The notes under the pieces: generated by a model | Seen by the model: only the letters and a program-made list of their open reading frames with translations | Told to the model about the DNA's origin: nothing | Databases searched by the model: none | From: Pseudoalteromonas luteoviolacea S2607 | GTDB taxonomy: Bacteria > Pseudomonadota > Gammaproteobacteria > Enterobacterales > Alteromonadaceae | Assembly: GCF_001625575.1 (NCBI RefSeq) | Contig: NZ_AUXV01000019.1 | Coordinates: 1-64,000 of the forward strand | DNA: 64,000 nucleotides | Direction: 5' to 3' | Made by a program: the position numbers and the translations under genes | Shown: piece by piece, positions 37,045 to 45,684 of the stretch | Layout of the letters: the number at the start of each line of letters is the position of its first letter | How positions within the stretch are numbered: position 1 is the first letter of the stretch

Positions 37045-38763
37045 GTGACGAGTAAAAGTAACATTCAAGAGGTCAATAAAAGCCTTTTTCACTTTTTGGT
37101 TACACAAGGTGAGAGCCGAGTCTTGCTCTCCATTATCTGTGGCATACTTGGAGGGTTGTCTTACGCAGCTTTGATACCATTGATATTAGCCTCAGTAAAT
37201 ACAGAAAGCGCACTCATGGCCAACTTTCTAGAAGAGGATAAGCACTTTCTCTTTGGCTATGAAATAGTACAACCAAAGTTTGCAATTGCCTTTTTAATCG
37301 TCTGTGTTGGCGCCTTGCTATTGAGGGCAATATCGCAAATTTTATTAGACAGTATCGTTGTGAAGGCGGCGAGTGCACTCAGAGTGTTTATGAGTGATAG
37401 GTTATACAAGTTACCTATACAAGATTTAGAAAAAATAGGTCCTTCTCGTTTTGTTTCTGCGATTACTATGGATATTCCAAAGATTGCTGATAGTGCAGCG
37501 TCTGTGCCTAATTTCGCTATTAATATCAGCGTTGTATTGGGTGTTCTAGGCTACATTGCCATATTAGATATAAACATGCTGTGGGTTGTCATAGCAGTCA
37601 TATTATTTGGCATTGTTTCTTATCGTATCCCAATGATTCTTGGTCAAAAATTCTATGCAACATCTCGTGACAGTTATGATGAAATTCAAGAAGGTATGAG
37701 AGGGTTCATTTACGGTGCTAAAGAGTTAAAACTTAACCATAGGCGATTTCAAGAATATAGAGACAAGAAATTAATTAGTGCGGAAAACCACTATGTAGAC
37801 ACGAAAATATCGGGTGGCCGCATTTTCTATTTAGCGCTTCAGTACGGAAACTTAATCGGCTTTTTAGCGATCGGTGTGATCGTTTATGCCGCAGGGAACT
37901 ACTACTCGCTCTCTAATACTGCGTTAGTCAGTGTCGTTGTAGCGACATTGTACCTAATAGGTCCATTGGCAAATATCATGAATGAAATCATGCCTTACAG
38001 CCAAGGGGTAATCGCACTGAAGAAATTACAGGCGTTGATCAATGAAATGCCGCAAGAGTCTCTCAATCATAATTTTGAGCCACTTCCATGCGACCAAATT
38101 GATATAAAGGAACTTTGTTATCAGTATCCTGGGCAAGAAGGTTTTAGCTTAGGGCCGGTTAGCTTTTCACTGAAGCGTGGACAAATCACATTTGCTATTG
38201 GCGGAAATGGCTCAGGAAAGTCAACGTTAGCTAAGCTCATTTCGAATCACTACATAGCGACACAAGGTGAAATTGCATTCAACGATACTTTAATTAATGA
38301 AGAGAATAGATGGCAAGCACGAGAGAGTATTTGCGCGATTTACACCGACTTCTTCTTATTCACCAAGCTATATGGTTTTGCGCAAGAAGACTTAAATAAA
38401 GTTGAACGATACCTTAAGAAATTAGCTTTACACGATAAAGTTTCTCTTCAGGGCGACATGTTCTCAACTATTAGCTTGTCTGATGGGCAAAGGAAGCGGT
38501 TGGCTTTGCTAGTCAGTTATTTAGAAGACCGTAGCCTGTATGTTTTTGATGAGTGGGCTGCTGATCAAGATCCAGACTTTAAAAAGGTTTTTTATACTGA
38601 GTTACTTCCTGAGTTGAAAGCAAATGGCAAAATTGTCTTTGTTGTTGGTCACGATGAATTGTATTTCTCTCAAGCAGATCAGTTGCTTACAATGCAAAGT
38701 GGGCGATTAGTAAGTATTGAAGAACACCAATGTAAAAGGAAAGAAATGAGTTATGCAATATAA
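37045..38763 (+). CDS. Cyclic-peptide-type ABC exporter (PvdE/SyrD family)
   Basis: A 572-residue half-transporter with fused membrane and ATPase domains. About six transmembrane helices lie in residues ~25-320. The ATPase domain shows Walker A GGNGSGKST (K392), signature LSDGQRKRL and Walker B D502-E503 followed by WAADQDP, the hallmark of the PvdE/SyrD group that exports NRPS products across the inner membrane. The frame is open to GTG at 37006, inside the acylase gene. The GTG at 37045 is preferred because GGGAGA lies 6-7 nt upstream, directly behind the acylase stop. This tight coupling suggests acylase and exporter work on the same molecule, as PvdE and PvdQ do in pyoverdine maturation (the analogy is inference). 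Confidence 0.94.
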   Translation: MTSKSNIQEVNKSLFHFLVTQGESRVLLSIICGILGGLSYAALIPLILASVNTESALMANFLEEDKHFLFGYEIVQPKFAIAFLIVCVGALLLRAISQILLDSIVVKAASALRVFMSDRLYKLPIQDLEKIGPSRFVSAITMDIPKIADSAASVPNFAINISVVLGVLGYIAILDINMLWVVIAVILFGIVSYRIPMILGQKFYATSRDSYDEIQEGMRGFIYGAKELKLNHRRFQEYRDKKLISAENHYVDTKISGGRIFYLALQYGNLIGFLAIGVIVYAAGNYYSLSNTALVSVVVATLYLIGPLANIMNEIMPYSQGVIALKKLQALINEMPQESLNHNFEPLPCDQIDIKELCYQYPGQEGFSLGPVSFSLKRGQITFAIGGNGSGKSTLAKLISNHYIATQGEIAFNDTLINEENRWQARESICAIYTDFFLFTKLYGFAQEDLNKVERYLKKLALHDKVSLQGDMFSTISLSDGQRKRLALLVSYLEDRSLYVFDEWAADQDPDFKKVFYTELLPELKANGKIVFVVGHDELYFSQADQLLTMQSGRLVSIEEHQCKRKEMSYAI

Positions 38764-38887
38764 CTTAGTTGCATGAGACTGTTTTTATCAGGTGTGCAGA
38801 ATGTAGTCACAACGGTCTCTGACTTCCTCTGCTGAGAACGGCACCTTTATGGAATTAAAGTAATTAAAAATTTATTTGGTAGTAAGA

Positions 38888-41800
38888 ATGAACAATCTAA
38901 TAGTATCTCTTTTATCTGAGCTTAGTAGCTTGGGGATTCAGTTGACTCAAGAGCAAGGAAAGCTAAAACTAAAAGCCCCCGAAGGTGCGGTAACAGAAGA
39001 ACTGAAGAACAAAATATTAAAGCATAAAGGAGACATCATATCCCTGTTAAAGCACCAACAAACGGGTTTTGCCAAGTTAGATAAGATCCCCAGACGCACA
39101 TCCAATCAAGAGTTAACCCTGTCAAATGCACAGCGTAAGCTATGGCTTATTGACATGCTTGAAGGCACGAGTATCCACTACAATATGCCGGGTATTTTAA
39201 AGCTTGAGGGCGTGTTAGAAGTTGATACATTGCACCGAGCGTTAGAAACAATTATACAGCGTCATGAAGTGCTTAGAACAGTTATTAGGGTGGATGACTC
39301 TGGTAAGCCCTATCAACATATTTATGATAACTTTGATTTTAAACTCCCATGCGCTGATTTAACTCATTTGGGAGAGCAAGAGCAAAGAGATGAAGTGCTT
39401 AGATATCATGTGGAGGATATAAATAAGCCTTTTGACTTATCAAAAGACTTAATGTTTCGTGCTGAATTACTTAAATTGAATGAGCATAGTCACATATTCT
39501 TATTTGATATCCACCATATTTCAGCAGACGGTTGGTCTTTTGAAGTATTCTACAAAGAACTCGGAGCTCTGTATCTGGCTTATAGTACCGGTCAGGCAAA
39601 CCCACTGCCAGAGCTGCCAATTCAATTCGCCGATTATGCTTTATGGATGGACGCAAAGCTTAAGAATAATGAGCTAGACTCGCAAATGGCATTTTGGGAA
39701 GAGCACCTTGCCGATATGCCCGCAGTTCACAAACTACCTTTGGACAAAGTAAGACCTGAAGTTCAAACATTAAATGGAAAGAAATATGGTCGCGCTTTTG
39801 ACTCCGATTTTTACAAACAGTTGAAGCAGTTTGCAGAGCAAAGAAACGTTAGTTTATTTATGCTATTTCAAAGCGCTTTCGCCGCATTGCTAAGCCATTG
39901 GAGTGGCGAAAGTGACATAGTCATGGCAACGCCAAATGCAAACCGTGCTCGACCAGAACTGGCGTCTTTGATAGGTTTCTTTACAAATACGCTGGTACTG
40001 AGAACCCAGTGTGATTTGGGTCAAACATTCACAGAATTATTAGCTAACTCTAAAGACACGCTACAAAAGACTTATGAGAATCAGCTGATCCAATTTGATA
40101 TGTTAGTTGAAAAGCTGAATCCGCCTAGAGTTATGGCGCATAATGCGTTGGCTCAGATCACTTTCTCTCTTGAAAGTACAAAAACTGGCCCTGCGGATGC
40201 ATTAAGCTCTTCTATATTAAAGACTTTACCTGCTATTGATGAAGAGCAGTCGCCGAAAGAGATCCCCAGTAAGTTTGATTTAGAGTTCTACATATGGGAA
40301 TTGAAAAACGGCTATAAGTTTGAGTGGACTTATAATAGTGATCTATTTGAATTGGAAACAATTCAAGCATTTGATAGAGACTTTGAGCAATGCTTGTTAG
40401 GGATTCTGAAAAACCCTGATGTGCCTGTGCACCAATTATTCTCTTTGCAGGCCGAGCAAAAAGAGAAGATTGCACAACTTAATAGAGAACATGTCGCATA
40501 TCCACAAAGTGAAACCCTTTTTGATATGCTAGAGAACCAGTTTGAGGAAACACCGGATGATATAGCGGTTATTTTTGGGGAATCCTCGCTCACATACCGT
40601 CAACTGCACGAAAAAGCTAACAGACTGGCGCATAGCTTGCGACAAAATGATGATATCCAGCCCGGTCAATTAGTGGGTTTATACGCAGAACGTTCAATTG
40701 AAATGATAATCGGTCTATTGGCAATTATTAAGGCTGGTGGTGCCTATCTACCTCTTGATCCAAGCTTACCGAAACAGAGATTGGATTATATGTTAACTGA
40801 TGCCAAGTTATCGTTGGTGCTGGCGCAGTCATCTTTGCTAGAAGAAATCACTCTCACGGAGGTTAAGGTACGTGAGATTGTTGCGGATGAAGCTTATCCT
40901 GACACTGCTCTTGCAAATACAACCTCATCAGACTTACCCATATACGCAATTTACACTTCAGGCTCAACTGGGCAACCCAAAGGTGCGGTTAATTCTAATA
41001 GGGGTCTTTGCAATAAGTTACGTAGCATTCAGCAACAGTATTCGCTTGCATCGGGCGAAAGCATGTTACAAAAAACACCGAGCCACTTTGATGTATCAGT
41101 TGTTGAGATTTTCTGGCCACTCACGACAGGCGGTACTACGGTGCTTGCTGAGCCTGAAGCCCATAAAGATCCTCAACGTCTATATCAGCTTATTCGTGCA
41201 AATAATATTAACGTTGTCCACTTTGTTCCCTCAATGCTTAGATTATTTTTGAAAGAAGTTGAAAACGGCAATTTGAGTAGCTTGAGGTTGCTTTTTTCAG
41301 GCGGTGAAGAACTGAGTTATGACTTACAGTTACAAGCAATAAACGCCTTTCCTGGTGTCGAGCTTGTTAACCAGTATGGCCCTACTGAAGCCGCTATTGA
41401 TGTGACTTACTGGCGCTTTAACACCCCTCGTCCAGACAAAAAGGTACCGATAGGGTATCCCCTACCCAATGTGCAGTTACACATATTAAATGAATGGCTT
41501 CAGCCAGTCCCTGCTGGGGTAAGTGGCGAACTATTTATTGGTGGGCCTCAAGTTGGCATAGGCTACTTGAACAATGACAAGCTAACAAATGAAAAATTTA
41601 TTTCGGTAGAAATAAATGGCAACAGTGAGCGAGTATATAGAACCGGTGACAAGGTTAGGTGGTTAAAAGACGGAACACTAGAATACCTTGGACGTCTTGA
41701 TGAACAAGTTAAATTGAGGGGCTTTAGAATTGAGCTTGGTGAAATTGAGTCAGGACTCCTGAAGGTTAAGGGCGTAAAATCAGCCGCTGCAATGATAAGA

Positions 41801-44800
41801 GAAACCGAACCTGGCGTTGCACATAGCGCCATACTGGTTGCTTACATTACCACCACAGAAGAGCAAATAAGCGATGCAGAAATTAAAAGCGAGCTTAAAA
41901 AACACCTGTCTGAATACATGATCCCAGCAGCGATTATACGCTTGCCGTCTTTGCCATTGACGCCAAGTGGTAAATTGAACAAACGCGCGTTGCCAGCGCC
42001 CGATTTTGCACAAGAGCAAGAAAAAATCGTTTTGCCGATCAATGATTCGGAAGAACAAGTTCTGGAAATCTTCCAAGAATTATTAAATAGAGAGAGGGTG
42101 TGCACCACATCAGACTTTTTTGAATTGGGGGGTCATTCTTTATTGGCGACTGAATTGAGAATGAAGCTGCAGCAAAGATTGAATGTTGATGTTCCACTAA
42201 GGACGATTTTTGAAAAGCCCACAGTTAAAGAGTTGTCATCTTGGTTAGAAAACACTGGTAGTGCCTCAATTTCTGTAATTGAAGCGGTACCAAAAGAGCA
42301 ATGGGTTCCATCATTTGCACAGCAAAGTTTGTGGTTTGTCTCCCAGTTTGAAGGGGGATCAAAATACAATATGCATGACAGCTTTAGTGTGACAGGAAAG
42401 CTTGATATTACCGCTCTAGAAAGCGCATTTACGGCTTTGGTAGAACGTCATAGTGTGTTTCGTCAAATATTCCCAGTTGTAGAGGGAATGCCAAAATTAG
42501 CCTTGTTAGAGAGCTACTCGCCATTAACGGTTGTGTCACTGGAGCATCTAAAGGGGGACGAGCAAGCGGAGGCGTTAGAGAAGTTAAGTAAAGAGCATGC
42601 TTTGTACCCATTTGATGTTGGTTCGGATGCATTGATGAGAGCACAGTTAGTGATCTTAGGTCACGACAAATACAGACTTATGCATACATTGCATCACTTG
42701 GTCGGTGATGGTCAATCATTCTCAGTTTTTATGCGAGATCTTACGTGCTTGTACAATGCAGCTTGTGGCAAAGAGCTATCATTACCGAATATGAGTATTC
42801 AATACGGTGACTATGCAGCGTGGCAACAATCGAATGCGAGTACAGAAGAAATCTCAAAACAAAAGGAATATTGGTTAGAGCAATTAAAAGGGGCTCCTGA
42901 GCTGCTTTCTTTGCCAACGGATTATCCTAGACCTCCTGAGATGTCATTCCGTGGCGAGACGCTAACGCTGGAAATTCCTGAATCATTAGTTGCCCCTTTA
43001 GAAACATTCAGCAGGAAATACGATTGCACACTATTTATGAGCCTCTTGACTGGGTTCAAAGCATTAATGTCTATTTACAGTGGTGAAAGTGACATTTGCA
43101 TTGGAACGGCAGTAAATAATCGAAACCACCATCAGTTAAAAGATCTTATCGGGATGTTCGTTAATACACTTGTATTACGCTCTCATATTTCTCTAGAAGA
43201 AGGGCTTAGTGGTGCTGTAAAGCACGTTCGCCAAACAGCTTTAGAAGCATTCAGTAATCAAGATCTGCCTTTTGAACAGTTAGTTAAAGAGATAAACCCT
43301 TCACGTAGCTTGAGCCATAATGCATTATATCAAGTAGCATTCCAGCTTGAGCAGGAAAGTACATCGTTAGAACAGGAGATGAATACAGGTCTGAATGGCT
43401 TAGAGATGAGTAAAGAAATTGTCGCCGATGACATTTCCAAATATGACCTTTCTTTGTATGTACTTGATAGCGGTAATAAGCTGACTTGTAATTGGGAGTA
43501 CGCAACGGATTTATTTAAACGTGAAACCATAGAGCGTATGCATGCTCATTTCTGTTGTTTGTTAGAGTCAGCGTTAGAAAATCCTGATATTGCATTAGGT
43601 CGCCTGTTGCAACCAAGTGAAGAAGAACTGATAACTTTAGAGCGTTGGAGCAAAAACTCAATCTCGTTTGATGAAAGTGCTACTTTGGTTGATCTACTTG
43701 ATGCTCAACTGCAAAAAACACCGGACAATATTGCACTAATATACGAAGAAGAAACGATTAGCTATCGAGAGCTACATCAGTGGTCAAATCGCTACTCACA
43801 TTACTTAAAGTCTAATTGTGGTGTATTGCCAGGACAAAAAGTTGGCGTTTATGCAGAGCGATCAATTGAAATGGTGGTTTCACTACTGGCAATTTTGAAA
43901 GCTGGCGCTGCTTATATACCGTTGGATCCAAATTTACCAATACAAAGGTTGCAGTATATGGTCTCTGATAGTCAGCTGACATTGATAACATCACAGCCAC
44001 AATTAAGTAAAAATTTAGCTGATATGGATCTCAATGTTGTTTTGATTAACGGTGCAAACGACTACGCAGATAATACGCCTATAGTAAATGTTGATACGCA
44101 GCAACCTGCTTACGGTATTTATACATCAGGCTCTACAGGCCACCCCAAATGTGCTCTAAACAGTCATAAGGGCATATGCAATAAATTACGCGGAATACAG
44201 AGTCAGTTTAAGCTCCAGGTAGGAGAGCGCATATTACATAAAACCCCAGCGAACTTTGATGTTTCTGTTGTGGAAATATTCTGGCCATTGACTGTTGGTG
44301 CAACAAGTGTCCTTGCAGCACAAGACAGTCACAAAGACCCTGCACAATTACTTCAGCTTCTGATGGATAAGTGTATAAATGTTGTTCACTTTGTACCGTC
44401 AATGTTGCGTTTATTTATTGACCAAATGGGTGAGCAGCGTCTTGATAACCTAAGGTTGTTATTCTCTGGGGGAGAAGCACTAAGCTATGATCTTCAGAAG
44501 CAAACTATAGCGGCATTTCCTGACACCGAGTTAGTAAACCAGTACGGACCTACAGAAGCTGCTGTAGATGTAACTGCATGGTGTTTCAATGAGCTACGAG
44601 ATGACTTAAAAGTACCAATTGGCAAACCATGCCCAAATGTCGAATTGCATGTACTTGATCAGTGGGGTACCCATGTACCTATGGGGATCAGTGGAGAGCT
44701 CTATATAGGTGGACCACAGGTAGGGTTGGGTTATTTGAATCGCGATGATCTCACAGAACACAGTTTCATAACGCGAAAGGTTGGTAAATATTATCAGCGT

Positions 44801-45517
44801 CTATATAAAACAGGCGATAAGGTGCGCTGGCTTGCAGATGGTCATTTGGAATATCAAGGAAGATTAGATGATCAAGTTAAACTCCGTGGCTTTAGAATTG
44901 AGTTAGCAGAAATTGAGCACCATTTAAATCAACACTCGGTTATAGACTCTTCTTTGGTTGAGATAAAAACGAATGAGGTAAATGAGAGCCAATTAGTTGC
45001 TTACATAAAACTATACGACGAGTCTTATAAGCAAAACTCAGAGTTTGATCACGGTCGCGCAATTCAAGCGTTAAAAGCCAGTTTGTCTGAGGTCTTACCA
45101 AGTTACATGGTGCCGGATATCTACTTACAAGTCGAACAGTGGCCGACCACGTTTAATGGCAAAATTGATAAGCGTGCTTTACCAAGTGTAGAAATGATGA
45201 TGCAGCATGAGGAATATGTTGCGCCAGGGACCGATGCTGAACTCAAAATGGTAGAAATTTGGTCGCAGTTACTTGGTATAAAAGCAGAGCAAATAAGCAC
45301 CACTGCGAACTTTTTTGAGCTGGGCGGGCATTCGTTGTTGTCTATCCAGCTTCTTTCAGAGATCCGAAAAACATTTGATATTGAAATTGCATTGCAGCAA
45401 TTGTTCACATTGAACACGGTTAAAGAGCTAGCGCAATTCTGTGACATGCTCAATATCGAAAAGACATTATCATCGTCGTTTTCGCAATCTGATGAAGTCA
45501 ATGAGTTTGAGTTCTAG
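38888..45517 (+). CDS. Two-module NRPS, docking-C-A-PCP-C-A-PCP
   Basis: A 2209-residue synthetase. A TubC-type docking domain (~1-52, with LKLKAPEGAVTEE) precedes two full modules. Both condensation domains are intact (HHISADG at H209/H210; HHLVGDG at H1269/H1270). The two adenylation domains are complete (YTSGSTGQPKG or TGHPKC, YGPTEAA, YRTGDK or YKTGDK, GKLNKR or GKIDKR), and the carrier serines are S1084 and S2149. Both A domains give the same code, about D-V-V-H-F-G-Q-(I/V)-D-K. It belongs to the serine-like lineage but differs from the serine code at three positions, so two identical polar residues of unknown type are predicted. The tail DEVNEFEF is acidic. The frame extends to TTG at 38876, but the ATG at 38888 begins the docking domain directly and is preferred. 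It follows the exporter by 124 bp. Confidence 0.94.
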   Translation: MNNLIVSLLSELSSLGIQLTQEQGKLKLKAPEGAVTEELKNKILKHKGDIISLLKHQQTGFAKLDKIPRRTSNQELTLSNAQRKLWLIDMLEGTSIHYNMPGILKLEGVLEVDTLHRALETIIQRHEVLRTVIRVDDSGKPYQHIYDNFDFKLPCADLTHLGEQEQRDEVLRYHVEDINKPFDLSKDLMFRAELLKLNEHSHIFLFDIHHISADGWSFEVFYKELGALYLAYSTGQANPLPELPIQFADYALWMDAKLKNNELDSQMAFWEEHLADMPAVHKLPLDKVRPEVQTLNGKKYGRAFDSDFYKQLKQFAEQRNVSLFMLFQSAFAALLSHWSGESDIVMATPNANRARPELASLIGFFTNTLVLRTQCDLGQTFTELLANSKDTLQKTYENQLIQFDMLVEKLNPPRVMAHNALAQITFSLESTKTGPADALSSSILKTLPAIDEEQSPKEIPSKFDLEFYIWELKNGYKFEWTYNSDLFELETIQAFDRDFEQCLLGILKNPDVPVHQLFSLQAEQKEKIAQLNREHVAYPQSETLFDMLENQFEETPDDIAVIFGESSLTYRQLHEKANRLAHSLRQNDDIQPGQLVGLYAERSIEMIIGLLAIIKAGGAYLPLDPSLPKQRLDYMLTDAKLSLVLAQSSLLEEITLTEVKVREIVADEAYPDTALANTTSSDLPIYAIYTSGSTGQPKGAVNSNRGLCNKLRSIQQQYSLASGESMLQKTPSHFDVSVVEIFWPLTTGGTTVLAEPEAHKDPQRLYQLIRANNINVVHFVPSMLRLFLKEVENGNLSSLRLLFSGGEELSYDLQLQAINAFPGVELVNQYGPTEAAIDVTYWRFNTPRPDKKVPIGYPLPNVQLHILNEWLQPVPAGVSGELFIGGPQVGIGYLNNDKLTNEKFISVEINGNSERVYRTGDKVRWLKDGTLEYLGRLDEQVKLRGFRIELGEIESGLLKVKGVKSAAAMIRETEPGVAHSAILVAYITTTEEQISDAEIKSELKKHLSEYMIPAAIIRLPSLPLTPSGKLNKRALPAPDFAQEQEKIVLPINDSEEQVLEIFQELLNRERVCTTSDFFELGGHSLLATELRMKLQQRLNVDVPLRTIFEKPTVKELSSWLENTGSASISVIEAVPKEQWVPSFAQQSLWFVSQFEGGSKYNMHDSFSVTGKLDITALESAFTALVERHSVFRQIFPVVEGMPKLALLESYSPLTVVSLEHLKGDEQAEALEKLSKEHALYPFDVGSDALMRAQLVILGHDKYRLMHTLHHLVGDGQSFSVFMRDLTCLYNAACGKELSLPNMSIQYGDYAAWQQSNASTEEISKQKEYWLEQLKGAPELLSLPTDYPRPPEMSFRGETLTLEIPESLVAPLETFSRKYDCTLFMSLLTGFKALMSIYSGESDICIGTAVNNRNHHQLKDLIGMFVNTLVLRSHISLEEGLSGAVKHVRQTALEAFSNQDLPFEQLVKEINPSRSLSHNALYQVAFQLEQESTSLEQEMNTGLNGLEMSKEIVADDISKYDLSLYVLDSGNKLTCNWEYATDLFKRETIERMHAHFCCLLESALENPDIALGRLLQPSEEELITLERWSKNSISFDESATLVDLLDAQLQKTPDNIALIYEEETISYRELHQWSNRYSHYLKSNCGVLPGQKVGVYAERSIEMVVSLLAILKAGAAYIPLDPNLPIQRLQYMVSDSQLTLITSQPQLSKNLADMDLNVVLINGANDYADNTPIVNVDTQQPAYGIYTSGSTGHPKCALNSHKGICNKLRGIQSQFKLQVGERILHKTPANFDVSVVEIFWPLTVGATSVLAAQDSHKDPAQLLQLLMDKCINVVHFVPSMLRLFIDQMGEQRLDNLRLLFSGGEALSYDLQKQTIAAFPDTELVNQYGPTEAAVDVTAWCFNELRDDLKVPIGKPCPNVELHVLDQWGTHVPMGISGELYIGGPQVGLGYLNRDDLTEHSFITRKVGKYYQRLYKTGDKVRWLADGHLEYQGRLDDQVKLRGFRIELAEIEHHLNQHSVIDSSLVEIKTNEVNESQLVAYIKLYDESYKQNSEFDHGRAIQALKASLSEVLPSYMVPDIYLQVEQWPTTFNGKIDKRALPSVEMMMQHEEYVAPGTDAELKMVEIWSQLLGIKAEQISTTANFFELGGHSLLSIQLLSEIRKTFDIEIALQQLFTLNTVKELAQFCDMLNIEKTLSSSFSQSDEVNEFEF

Positions 45518-45598
45518 TAAGCAATTTTAGCCAAAATAAAACAGGGGGTCTTGGTGTATTACAAGGACCTCCTACTTATTGATGGTAGTGGTCACTCA

Positions 45599-45655
45599 GA
45601 AATTGGCCTTTGCTACTAAGTGGATGCAGATTTAAAACGTAAAAAGGCCAATTTC
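45599..45655. repeat. 13-bp inverted repeat just upstream of an NRPS gene
   Basis: GAAATTGGCCTTT (45599-45611) and AAAGGCCAATTTC (45643-45655) are perfect inverted copies separated by 31 bp. They end 29 bp before the next NRPS start, which has no strong ribosome-binding site. As RNA they would form a stable stem without a T run; as DNA they could be a split operator. A second, imperfect G-rich hairpin (around 45544-45572) precedes them. Confidence 0.55.
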
Positions 45656-45684
45656 AAATTAATTTAAATAACAAAGAATTTATA

